Positions 1 through 6,530 of a DNA stretch of 17,429 nucleotides are shown in pieces. The translations under genes and the position numbers were made by a program. The notes under the pieces are model-generated. The model was not told the DNA's origin, ran no database searches, and saw only the letters and a list, made by a program, of their open reading frames with translations. The stretch spans positions 1-17,429 of the forward strand of contig JBJTRI010000025.1 of NCBI GenBank assembly GCA_046076045.1, in the 5' to 3' direction. Every line of letters begins with the position of its first letter. Position 1 is the stretch's first letter. The stretch is from JAIOPA01 sp046076045 (GTDB lineage: Bacteria; Eisenbacteria; RBG-16-71-46).

Positions 1-1411
1 CACCGCCGACCCCGGAATCTACTTCGTCGAAGACCAGAAGGTCAACGCGGTCACGGGTTTGCAGCGCGCACTTGAGCGCCAGCATGACGCGCGACAACTC
101 CCCTCCCGAGGCGATCCGGGCGAGCGGTCGGGCGGGTTCCCCCGGGTTGGCGGTGAACAGCAGGCGCACCTCGTCGAGCCCGGTCGGCGTGGGGCGGCCG
201 TCGGCCGCCGGCTCGACCTCGAACACGATGCGGGCGTACGGGAACCCGAGCGGCTTGAGCTCGCGCGTGAGGGTGGCCGACCACTCGCGCGCCGCCGCGG
301 TGCGCTTGCGCGTGAGCGCCCGCCCCGCTCCCATGCAGGCCTCGAGGGCCGTGCCCACGCGGCCCTCGGCCGCGGCCAGGGAACCGTCGGCGTCGGCTCC
401 CTGCGCGAGTTCGGTGGCGAGTTCCTCGCGCCACGTCAGAAGATCGGCGAGCGGGCGGCGGTACTTGCGGGGCAGGCGCTGGTAGAGCTCGCGCCTCGCC
501 TCGACCGTCTCGAGCCGATCGGGGTCGGCCTCGAGATGGTCGAGGTAGGCAGCCAATGTACGTGCCGACTCCTCGGCCGCGATCGAGGCCTCGGTGAGCT
601 GCTGGAGCGCCTCGGCGAGCGTGGGGTCGAGCCGTGCGGCCTGTTCGATCGCGTGGCGCGCCGCGCCGAGCGCATCCACCGCCGCGCCCTCGCCCTCGGA
701 CAGTCGCGACGTGGCCACGGTGCCGAACTCGCGCAGGCGGTCGGCGTGCGCGAGTCGAGCGGCCTCCGCGGCCAGCTCGTCCTCCTCGCCCTCGCGCAGT
801 GCGGCCTCGTCGAGTTCGGCCGCGGCCGCCGCGAGGTAGTCGCGTCGTTCGGCGAACGTGGCGAGCGAATCGCGCAGCCGGTCGAGGTCGCCCTCGGCCT
901 CACGCAGCGCGGCGAGCGTGTCGGCGTAGCGGGCGCGCTCGGTCTCGAGTCCCGCGAGTCGGTCGAGTGTGACGAGCGCCGCGCCCTCGCGCAGCAGGCT
1001 CTGGTGTTCGTGCTGGCCGTGCAGGTCCACCAGCAGCTCGCCGAGTCGCTTGAGGTTCGCGAGCGTGAGGCTGGCCTGGTTCACGCTCGCGCGGCTGCGG
1101 CCCTCGGCGCTCACCTCGCGCCGCACGATGAGCGCGTCGCCGTCGAGTTCGAGGTCCCACTGCGCGAACAACTCGCCCACGCGACGCGCGGTCGTGGGCG
1201 AGAGCCGGAACTCGGCCTCGACCACCGCGCGACCCGCACCCTCGCGCACGATGTCGGCGTCGGCCCGCCCACCCACCACAAGTGCGAGCGCGTCCACGGT
1301 GAGCGACTTGCCGGAGCCGGTCTCGCCGGTGACGGCGTGCAGCCCGTCGGCGAGCACGATCTCGGCGTGCTCGACCAGGGCGAGGTCGCGGATGACGAGG
1401 CGTTCGAGCAT
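1..1411 (-). CDS. recN: DNA repair ATPase RecN, 3' end cut off by window edge
   Basis: RecN is an SMC-like ATPase that acts at DNA double-strand breaks during recombinational repair in the cytoplasm. The protein starts MLERLVIRDLALVEHAEI and has a Walker A motif GETGSGKS at residues 29-36. A QHEHQSLL stretch characteristic of RecN follows near residue 130, then a long Ala/Glu/Arg-rich coiled-coil middle. Near the edge are the ABC signature region (RIASGGELSRVMLALK) and Walker B (VDLLVFDEVDSGVGG). About 470 residues are visible; the family is usually about 550-570, so roughly the last 90-100 lie outside the window. The ATG at 1411 is preceded by a GGGAGGG Shine-Dalgarno. The gene is the last of the minus-strand series but is separated from nadK by an opposing lipoprotein gene, so it probably has its own promoter. 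No LexA-like palindrome was seen upstream. The identification is secure. Confidence 0.96.
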   Translation of the reverse strand, partial: MLERLVIRDLALVEHAEIVLADGLHAVTGETGSGKSLTVDALALVVGGRADADIVREGAGRAVVEAEFRLSPTTARRVGELFAQWDLELDGDALIVRREVSAEGRSRASVNQASLTLANLKRLGELLVDLHGQHEHQSLLREGAALVTLDRLAGLETERARYADTLAALREAEGDLDRLRDSLATFAERRDYLAAAAAELDEAALREGEEDELAAEAARLAHADRLREFGTVATSRLSEGEGAAVDALGAARHAIEQAARLDPTLAEALQQLTEASIAAEESARTLAAYLDHLEADPDRLETVEARRELYQRLPRKYRRPLADLLTWREELATELAQGADADGSLAAAEGRVGTALEACMGAGRALTRKRTAAAREWSATLTRELKPLGFPYARIVFEVEPAADGRPTPTGLDEVRLLFTANPGEPARPLARIASGGELSRVMLALKCALQTRDRVDLLVFDEVDSGVGG

Positions 1412-1442
1412 GGGGTCCCTCCCGGTGCCGGCGGCGCGTCGG

Positions 1443-1466
1443 TGCCGCCCGTGAGAAGGGGCGGCA
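1443..1466 (-). promoter_or_regulatory. hairpin in the recN 5' leader
   Basis: TGCCGCCC (1443-1450) and GGGCGGCA (1459-1466) are perfect inverted repeats of 8 bp around an 8-nt loop. The hairpin lies 32-55 nt upstream of the recN ATG, between the candidate promoter and the Shine-Dalgarno. It has no T run on either strand, so it does not look like a terminator. It could be an mRNA structure or an operator-like palindrome; its role is unknown. Confidence 0.4.
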
Positions 1467-1485
1467 TGGTGCACGGATGTGCAGT

Positions 1486-1514
1486 AAGGTAGCGCGCCCC
1501 TCCCGGCCTGTCCA
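1486..1514 (-). promoter_or_regulatory. candidate sigma-70-like promoter for recN
   Basis: On the minus strand TGGACA (1514 to 1509) is followed after exactly 17 nt by TACCTT (1491 to 1486). The -35 matches the TTGACA consensus at five of six positions. The -10 keeps only the outer T-A...T pattern, which is often seen in GC-rich genomes. It would start a transcript about 65-70 nt ahead of the recN ATG and include the hairpin at 1443-1466. This is assigned by eye and is only moderately supported. Confidence 0.4.
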
Positions 1515-1551
1515 GTCCCGATTCCCTAGGCGGCCGCGAGGGCGCCCGTCG

Positions 1552-1611
1552 TATCCTTTTGGGCGGCCCGCTCGCCGGGCCCTTCCCGGCTCTCTCCCGG
1601 TCCCCCGGAGG
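1552..1611 (+). promoter_or_regulatory. 5' region of the lipoprotein gene: weak -10, small hairpin and RBS
   Basis: The sequence TATCCT (1552-1557) resembles a -10 element, but no convincing -35 lies 16-18 nt upstream. A GGCCCG/CGGGCC 6-bp stem with a 5-nt loop spans 1565-1581. The strong Shine-Dalgarno CCGGAGG is at 1605-1611. Only the RBS is well supported; the promoter call is tentative. Confidence 0.3.
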
Positions 1612-1616
1612 TCCCC

Positions 1617-2003
1617 GTGCGCTCCCCCGCCGCGTCCTCGCTGATCCTCGCCGCGCTCCTCGCGCTGGCCGTGCTACCCGGCTGCGGCAAGAAGTCCTCG
1701 ACCGCGCCCGCCGACCCCAACGCCGGTCTGTACGGGACGTGGTCGGGCACCACCGAGGGCGCCGCACCGCAGGCGGTGCGGATCGAGGTGGGCGCCGCCG
1801 GCGTCGTGTTCGCGCTCGGCGGTGTGACCTACCCCGCGCAGGTCGTGCAGGTGCAGGACCCGGTGCTCATGTTCAACGCCACCCTGCCCAACGATGGCAT
1901 GCACGTGATGGGCGAGCGCGCGGGCGAGACGCTCACGGGCAGCGCGGTGCGCACGAGCGGCGGGGTCGAGTCCTGGAGTGCCACGCGCTCGACCGCGCGC
2001 TAG
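1617..2003 (+). CDS. small predicted lipoprotein of unknown function
   Basis: This is the only gene of the window on the plus strand. It encodes 128 residues and starts at GTG, five nt after an excellent CCGGAGG ribosome binding site. The N-terminus is a lipoprotein signal peptide: Arg at residue 2, a hydrophobic stretch (LILAALLALAVL, residues 9-20) and the lipobox LPGC with Cys23 as the lipidated residue. The mature part of about 105 residues begins GKKSSTAPADPNAG and then has a GTWSGT motif and alternating hydrophobic segments. That suggests a small beta-rich domain, possibly lipocalin-like or beta-barrel-like, but I recognise no family. It is divergent from recN and convergent with nadK, ending 12 bases before the nadK stop. 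It is likely tethered to a membrane facing the periplasm. Coding status is supported by the RBS, lipobox and codon bias. Confidence 0.8.
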   Translation: MRSPAASSLILAALLALAVLPGCGKKSSTAPADPNAGLYGTWSGTTEGAAPQAVRIEVGAAGVVFALGGVTYPAQVVQVQDPVLMFNATLPNDGMHVMGERAGETLTGSAVRTSGGVESWSATRSTAR

Positions 2004-2015
2004 CCGGACGCGCGA

Positions 2016-2897
2016 CTAGAGGCTGCGGCGCTCGCTCCCCTGCCAGCCGAGCTTGGCCTGCAGCGTGCGCAGGAACGGGCGGGCGGGGTTCTCGTACACG
2101 CGCACGCGGTCGCGCGCGAGCTGCAGTTCGATCTCGTCGTCCTTCACGAGCTCCTCGGCCTCTTGGCCGTCGAGCACGAGCAGTGCCGGGCCGGGGCTGA
2201 TGAGCCGCACCTTCACGAGCGAGCCTCGGCCCAGCACGAGCGAGCGGCTGCCGAGCGCGTGCGCGCACGCCGGCGTCACCACCAGCGCGTCCACGTCGGG
2301 CGCCACGAGCGGCCCGCCCGCCGACAGCGAGTACGCGGTCGAGCCGCTGGCGCTGGCGGCGATGAGGCCGTCGGCGACGAGGTGGCCGAGGTCGTGGCCG
2401 AGCGCCGAGACGCGCAGGTGGATGGCCGAGTAGCTCACCGCGCTGCGCACCACGGCGTCGTTGAGCGCGAAGCCCGCGGGGCGCGCCCGGCCGCCGCGCG
2501 CACGCCGGATGCGCGTCTCGACCCCGGCCCGCGTGGCCACGGGCCAGCGGCCCGCGAGCGCGGCGCGCACGGCGTCGTCGAGCTCGCCCGCCTCGGCCGC
2601 GGCCAGGAACCCGAGCCCGCCCATGTTGACCGCGAGCAGCGTGCCGCGCCGACCGGCGAGCGCTCGGCCCGCGGTGAGCACGGTGCCGTCACCGCCGAGC
2701 GACACCATGACGTGGCACCAGCGCGCGAGCGCCTCGAGCGGTTCGCCCTCGGCGCCGACCGCGGCCGCGAGCTCGCGCTCGAGCCGCACGCTGGCCCCGG
2801 CCCGCGCCAGCCGGTCGCGCAGGCGCGCGGCCTCGCGCCGCACCTGCGGGCGGCCGAGGTGGCCGACGATCGCGATGCGGCGGCCGCGCGCGCCCAC
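2016..2897 (-). CDS. nadK: NAD kinase
   Basis: NAD kinase phosphorylates NAD at the 2'-OH of its adenosine ribose using ATP, and is the cell's source of NADP. The 293-residue protein has the diagnostic GGDGT motif at residues 68-72 (VSLGGDGTVLTAGR), followed by NMGGLGFL (91-98), LNDAVV (about 145-150) and GSTAYSLSAGGP (185-196), in family order. Length is typical for bacteria. The start is taken as GTG at 2897, two nt after the dxs TGA, giving VGARGRRIAIVGHLGRP and placing the first beta strand IAIVGH at the N-terminus. No ATG fits better. The tight spacing implies translational coupling to dxs. NADP is a cofactor for the FolD activity and for Dxr, the next isoprenoid step after Dxs, which may explain the grouping (inference). 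Confidence 0.95.
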   Translation of the reverse strand: MGARGRRIAIVGHLGRPQVRREAARLRDRLARAGASVRLERELAAAVGAEGEPLEALARWCHVMVSLGGDGTVLTAGRALAGRRGTLLAVNMGGLGFLAAAEAGELDDAVRAALAGRWPVATRAGVETRIRRARGGRARPAGFALNDAVVRSAVSYSAIHLRVSALGHDLGHLVADGLIAASASGSTAYSLSAGGPLVAPDVDALVVTPACAHALGSRSLVLGRGSLVKVRLISPGPALLVLDGQEAEELVKDDEIELQLARDRVRVYENPARPFLRTLQAKLGWQGSERRSL

Positions 2898-2899
2898 GA

Positions 2900-4789
2900 T
2901 CAGCTGTGCTGGTGCAGCGGGTTCCGCACGAACTCGAGCACGCTCGCCGCGATGCCCGCGGCGTCGAGCCCGACCTGTGCGAGCAGCTCGTCGCGCTTGC
3001 CGTGCAGCACGAACTCGTTCGGCACGCCGATGTGGCGCACCGGGACGGTGATGTCGTTCGCGGCCAGCATCTCGCTCACCGCCGAACCGAACCCGCCCGC
3101 GGTGACGTTCTCCTCGACCGTCACGATGCGGCCGGTCGAGCGCGCGAGGCCCGTGAACATGGCGGTGTCGAGCGGCGCGGCGAAGCGCGCGTTGACGACC
3201 GTCGCGTTGACGCCCTGGGCCGCGAGCCGCTCGGCGGCCGCGAGGCTGGGCGCCACCATGGTGCCGAGCGCGAGGATCGCCACGTCGCCGCCGGCACGCA
3301 GCTGCTCGGCCTTGCCGATCTCGAGCACGCGCAGGTCGCGCTCGGCGAGCGTCTCCTCGGGCACGTTGGCGCGCGGGTAGCGCACCGCGATGGGCCGGTT
3401 GCCCGGCCAGTGCGCCGCGGTCCACAGCATGTCGCGCAGCTCCTCGCCGTTCATGGGCTGCATCACGACGGTGCCGGGGATCATGCGCAGGTAGCCGATG
3501 TCGAACACGCCGTGCTGCGGCGCGCCGTCGTCCCCCACCAGTCCGGCGCGGTCGAGGCAGAGCACGACCTTGAGGTCCTGCACGGCCGCGTCGTGGATGA
3601 TCTGGTCGAAGCCGCGCTGCAGGAACGTGCTGTAGATGGCGGTGATCGGCACCACGCCCTCGCACGCGAGGCCCGCGGCGAACGTGACGGCGTGCTCCTC
3701 GGCCATGCCGACGTCGAAGAACCGGTCCGGGAACGCCTTCGCGAACCGGTTGAGCGCCGTGCCCTCGGTCATGGCCGCGGTGATCGCGACCGCGTTGGGC
3801 AGGTTCTCGGCTATGCGCACCGCGGTCTCACCGAACACGGCGGAGTACGAGCGCTTCGAGCCCTTGCTCGCCAGCCCCGTCTCGGGGTCGAACGCACCGA
3901 TGCCGTGGAACGTGGTCGAGTCCCCTTCGGCCGGCCCGTAGCCCCGGCCCTTGCGCGTGACGACGTGCAGCAGCACGGGTCCGTCGAAGCGACGCAGGTC
4001 CGACAGCGTCTCCTCCAGCACGGGCAGGTCGTGGCCGTCGATGGGCCCGAAGTACTTGAGCCCCATGTCCTCGAACAGCACGCCCGGGGCCACCATGTTC
4101 TGAAGGCCCTCCTTGAGGCGGTGAGCGGCCTCGCGCGCCGCGTCGCCGGCGGGCATCTTGCCGAGCAGCTCCCACACGTCGCCCTCGAGCCGGCGATAGA
4201 CGCGGCTCGTGGTGAGCTTGGTGAGGTAGCGGTGGATGGCGCCGATGTTCGGCGAGATGCTCATCTCGTTGTCGTTGAGGATGACGATGAGCCGCTTCTT
4301 GAGCTCGCCGGCGTTGTTGAGCCCCTCGAACGCCATGCCGCCCGTGAGCGCGCCGTCGCCGATGATCGCGATGACGTGGTGCTTCTCGCCCTTGAGGTCG
4401 CGCGCGGCGGCGTGGCCGAGCGCGGCCGCGATGCTGGTGCTGCCGTGGCTGGTGCCGAACGGGTCGTGCGCGCTCTCGGCGCGGCGCGGGTAGCCGGCGA
4501 TGCCGCCCAACTGGCGCAGCGTGTGGAAGCGGTCGTAGCGCCCGGTGAGCAGCTTGTGCGGATAGCTCTGGTGGCCGACGTCCCAGATGATCTTGTCGCG
4601 CGGCGAGTCGAACACCCGGTGCAGGGCGAGCGTGAGCTCGACCACGCCGAGGTTGGGCGCGAGGTGGCCGGCGTTGCGGGCCACGGTCTGGATGATGACG
4701 TGACGCATCTCGGCGGCGAGCTGCTGGAGCCCCTGCCGGTCGAGCTTCTTCACGTCCGCGGGCGACTGGATGCCTTCGAGCATGCTCAT
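2900..4789 (-). CDS. dxs: 1-deoxy-D-xylulose-5-phosphate synthase
   Basis: Dxs condenses pyruvate with glyceraldehyde-3-phosphate, using thiamine diphosphate, to make DXP, the first step of the MEP isoprenoid pathway. The 629-residue protein has usual family length and all landmarks: DVGHQSYPHKLLTGR (70-84), HGSTSIAAALGHA (115-127), the thiamine-diphosphate/Mg motif GDGALTGG (144-151) with EGLNN following, GMAEEHAVTFAAGLA (361-375) with the catalytic Glu, DRAGLVGDDGAPQHG (413-427) and YPRANVP further on. The ATG at 4789 overlaps the TGA of the DUF212 gene as ATGA, favouring this start; a second Met two residues later (4783) is possible. Its product feeds the prenyl diphosphate synthase encoded two genes upstream, with only the DUF212 gene between. 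The identification is secure. Confidence 0.98.
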   Translation of the reverse strand: MSMLEGIQSPADVKKLDRQGLQQLAAEMRHVIIQTVARNAGHLAPNLGVVELTLALHRVFDSPRDKIIWDVGHQSYPHKLLTGRYDRFHTLRQLGGIAGYPRRAESAHDPFGTSHGSTSIAAALGHAAARDLKGEKHHVIAIIGDGALTGGMAFEGLNNAGELKKRLIVILNDNEMSISPNIGAIHRYLTKLTTSRVYRRLEGDVWELLGKMPAGDAAREAAHRLKEGLQNMVAPGVLFEDMGLKYFGPIDGHDLPVLEETLSDLRRFDGPVLLHVVTRKGRGYGPAEGDSTTFHGIGAFDPETGLASKGSKRSYSAVFGETAVRIAENLPNAVAITAAMTEGTALNRFAKAFPDRFFDVGMAEEHAVTFAAGLACEGVVPITAIYSTFLQRGFDQIIHDAAVQDLKVVLCLDRAGLVGDDGAPQHGVFDIGYLRMIPGTVVMQPMNGEELRDMLWTAAHWPGNRPIAVRYPRANVPEETLAERDLRVLEIGKAEQLRAGGDVAILALGTMVAPSLAAAERLAAQGVNATVVNARFAAPLDTAMFTGLARSTGRIVTVEENVTAGGFGSAVSEMLAANDITVPVRHIGVPNEFVLHGKRDELLAQVGLDAAGIAASVLEFVRNPLHQHS

Positions 4790-5217
4790 GGGTGATGGAC
4801 CTGGTGCCAGAGGAACGCGTAACCGACGCCGACGATGGCGCCGATCAGGACCTCGAACGGGGTGTGGCCCAGCAGCTCCATGAGCTTCTGGGTGTCCGCT
4901 TCGGTGTGCTTGAAGTGCCGCTCGATGAGGCGGTTGAGCACCGCCGCCTGGCGTCCGGCGGCGCGCCGCAGGCCGGCCGCATCGTACATGACGATGAGGC
5001 TGAAGTAGAGGGTGACGCCGAACAGGACGGTGTGGAACCCGTGCCACAGCCCGACGGCGGTGGACAGGGCCGCGACCGAGGCCGAGTGCGAACTCGGCAT
5101 GCCGCCCGTCTCGACGAACCGCCGCAGGTTCCAGCGCCCGGTGCGCAGGACCGCGCTGAACCCCTTGTAGCCCTGCACCAGGAGCCCGACGGTGAGGGCG
5201 ATCCAGAACGGTTCCGT
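4786..5217 (-). CDS. DUF212 (divergent PAP2-like) integral membrane protein, probable ACG start
   Basis: This protein of about 143 residues belongs to the divergent PAP2 family (DUF212, like Bacillus YuiD), membrane proteins whose substrate is not established. Family marks are GGMPSSHSASVAALSTA, MYDAAGLRRAAGRQA and ELLGHTPFEVLIGAIVG, with three to four hydrophobic segments. The first ordinary start codon is GTG at 5178, but the family's N-terminal hydrophobic helix lies upstream in the same open frame (FWIALTVGLLVQGYKGF). No ATG, GTG or TTG occurs between the in-frame TGA at 5271 and that GTG. An AGGAGG Shine-Dalgarno (5228-5223) lies 5 nt before ACG at 5217, so I take ACG as the start, giving MEPFWIALTV. 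A sequencing or assembly change from ATG is the alternative. Its stop overlaps the dxs start. The SxxxH pattern of the PAP2 core is visible, but enzymatic activity is uncertain. Confidence 0.85.
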   Translation of the reverse strand, partial: TEPFWIALTVGLLVQGYKGFSAVLRTGRWNLRRFVETGGMPSSHSASVAALSTAVGLWHGFHTVLFGVTLYFSLIVMYDAAGLRRAAGRQAAVLNRLIERHFKHTEADTQKLMELLGHTPFEVLIGAIVGVGYAFLWHQVHHP

Positions 5218-5228
5218 GGCGTCCTCCT
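5215..5228 (-). promoter_or_regulatory. ribosome binding site deciding the DUF212 start (ACG)
   Basis: AGGAGG at 5228-5223 is a consensus Shine-Dalgarno. The codon 5 nt downstream is ACG (5217-5215), in frame with the conserved DUF212 N-terminal helix. The only standard start codon, GTG at 5178, is 44 nt from this site and would delete most of that helix. Confidence 0.6.
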
Positions 5229-5280
5229 TGAGCGGGCTCGGGCCGCCGGGGGTGGGTCCGGCGGAGGGTCAGCGAAGGAT

Positions 5281-5329
5281 GGTGGGCGGCCCCGTGCGGG
5301 GTGTCAAGGCCCGCCGGGGGCCGCCCGCC
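5281..5329. other. GC-rich inverted repeat between the prenyl synthase and DUF212 genes
   Basis: GGGCGGCCCC (5284-5293) and GGGGCCGCCC (5317-5326) form a perfect 10-bp inverted repeat around a 23-nt loop. It extends by two more G-C pairs across one wobble to 5281-5329. It fills most of the 129-nt gap between the two genes. No T run follows on the minus strand, so it is not a standard intrinsic terminator. It could stabilise the upstream mRNA, act as a factor-dependent stop or be a processing site. Confidence 0.45.
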
Positions 5330-5346
5330 CCCCTCCCGCGCGCGGT

Positions 5347-6252
5347 TCAGCGCTCGCGGCGGGCGAGACCGTCGATGAGTTTGAGCAGTCGCTCCGGGCG
5401 GGTGCAGCGGCGCGTGAGGGTGCCCCGCACGCTGCGCAGGATCGTCGCCACCTCGCGGCGGGCACGGGCCTCGCCCACGGCCGACGGGTAGGTGGCCTTG
5501 CCGCGTGCCGCGTCGGTGCCCGGACGCTTGCCGAGCGCGCGCAGCGACTTCGCCGAGGCGTTGAGCAGGTCGTCCTGGATCTGGAACGCGAACCCCAGTT
5601 GGCGGCCCGCCTTCTCGAGCGCGTCCACCGTGGCGTGGTCGGCGTCGCCGGCCAGCGCACCCACCGCGAACGCGGCGCCGAACAGCGCGCCCGTCTTGCG
5701 CTCGTGGATGTCGCGCACGAGGCGCGCCGTGGGCTTGCGGCCCTCGGCCCCGATGTCGAGCGCCTGCCCGCCCACCAGCTCGGCCGCACCCGAGGCGCGC
5801 GCGAGCCGGCTCACGGCCTCGACCACGCGCGCGGCGGGCACACCCTCGCCGACGAGCCGCGACAGTTCCTCGAACGCGAACGCGAGCAACGCGTCGCCCG
5901 ACAGCACGCCCAGCGCCTCGCCGAACTTGCGGTGCGTGGTGAGCCGTCCCCGACGGTAGTCGTCGTCGTCCATCGAGGGCAGGTCGTCGTGCACCAGCGA
6001 GAACGCGTGCACGCACTCCACGGCCAGCGCGGCCGGCAGGGCGCGCTTCCACGGCCCGCCCACCGCCTCGCACGCGGCCAGCGCGAACAGCGGCCGCACG
6101 CGCTTGCCCGGCGAGAGCGCGGCGTAGCGCACGGCCTGCCCGATGCGGCCCGGGCCGTCGCCGCGCTCGCGCAGGGCACGCGCGAGCCGGGCCTCGACGG
6201 CCTCGCGCCACGGTTCGAAGCCGGGGACGAACGCGGTCGAACGAGCAGCCAT
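5347..6252 (-). CDS. ispA: short-chain polyprenyl diphosphate synthase (farnesyl/geranylgeranyl type)
   Basis: This trans-isoprenyl diphosphate synthase adds isopentenyl diphosphate units to allylic primers, probably making farnesyl or geranylgeranyl diphosphate. The 301-residue protein has GKRVRP (49-54), the first Asp-rich motif DDLPSMD (89-95) in the context HAFSLVHDDLPSMDDDDYRRG, GGQALDI (161-167), KTGALF (186-191) and the second motif FQIQDDLLN (223-231), then GKATYP. The two-residue expansion of the first motif and the aromatic residue five before it match short-chain bacterial FPP synthases such as E. coli IspA; exact chain length cannot be read with certainty. The second motif ends in Asn instead of the usual Asp. 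The ATG at 6252 overlaps the xseB TGA as ATGA. The xseA-xseB-ispA-dxs grouping is widely conserved. Confidence 0.93.
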   Translation of the reverse strand: MAARSTAFVPGFEPWREAVEARLARALRERGDGPGRIGQAVRYAALSPGKRVRPLFALAACEAVGGPWKRALPAALAVECVHAFSLVHDDLPSMDDDDYRRGRLTTHRKFGEALGVLSGDALLAFAFEELSRLVGEGVPAARVVEAVSRLARASGAAELVGGQALDIGAEGRKPTARLVRDIHERKTGALFGAAFAVGALAGDADHATVDALEKAGRQLGFAFQIQDDLLNASAKSLRALGKRPGTDAARGKATYPSAVGEARARREVATILRSVRGTLTRRCTRPERLLKLIDGLARRER

Positions 6253-6530
6253 CAGAACAGCGTCCCGTTGTCCTCGGAACCGCCGGACTCCATGGGCTCG
6301 GTGGTCGGACCGTCGGCGCGCTCGACCAGGCGCTCGATGCGCTTCTCGGACTCGTCGAGCACGGTGGTGAGGTGGCGCGACAGCTTCATGCCCTCCTCGT
6401 AGCGCTTGATCGAGTCCTCGAGCGACAACTCGCCGCCCTCGAGCTCCTCCACGATCGTCTCGAGGCGCTTCATGCTGGTCTCGAAGTCGGGCGCGTCGGT
6501 CTCAGCGGCGTCGCTTCGGCTGCGTGCCAT
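6252..6530 (-). CDS. xseB: exodeoxyribonuclease VII small subunit
   Basis: XseB is the small subunit of exonuclease VII, which degrades single-stranded DNA to acid-soluble oligonucleotides; several copies coat one XseA. The 92-residue protein has the family core FETSMKRLETIVEELEGGEL followed by SLEDSIKRYEEGMKLSRHL, two helices forming a hairpin, with acidic flexible ends. The ATG at 6530 lies inside the end of xseA (29-base overlap) and is preceded by a clear GGAGG at a 5-nt spacing, so it has its own strong ribosome binding site. Its stop overlaps the prenyl synthase start. Length is slightly above the usual 70-85 residues because of the N- and C-terminal tails. Confidence 0.95.
   Translation of the reverse strand: MARSRSDAAETDAPDFETSMKRLETIVEELEGGELSLEDSIKRYEEGMKLSRHLTTVLDESEKRIERLVERADGPTTEPMESGGSEDNGTLF

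Noticed and set aside
59..1492. Plus-strand frame of 477 codons opposite recN
   Set aside because: recN is unambiguous by its Walker A, signature and Walker B motifs; the opposite frame is compositionally a shadow.
1412..1616. LexA/SOS box in front of recN
   Set aside because: No CTGT-N8-ACAG or GAAC-N4-GTTC type palindrome was found in the intergenic region.
4790..6211. Long N-terminal extension of dxs in the same frame
   Set aside because: The extension runs through the DUF212 and prenyl synthase genes in another frame and is Arg/Pro/Ala-rich; Dxs proper starts at the ATGA overlap.
4792..6402. Long plus-strand frame opposite the DUF212, prenyl synthase and xseB genes
   Set aside because: It spans several real minus-strand genes, has no RBS-supported start and has the composition of a reading-frame shadow.
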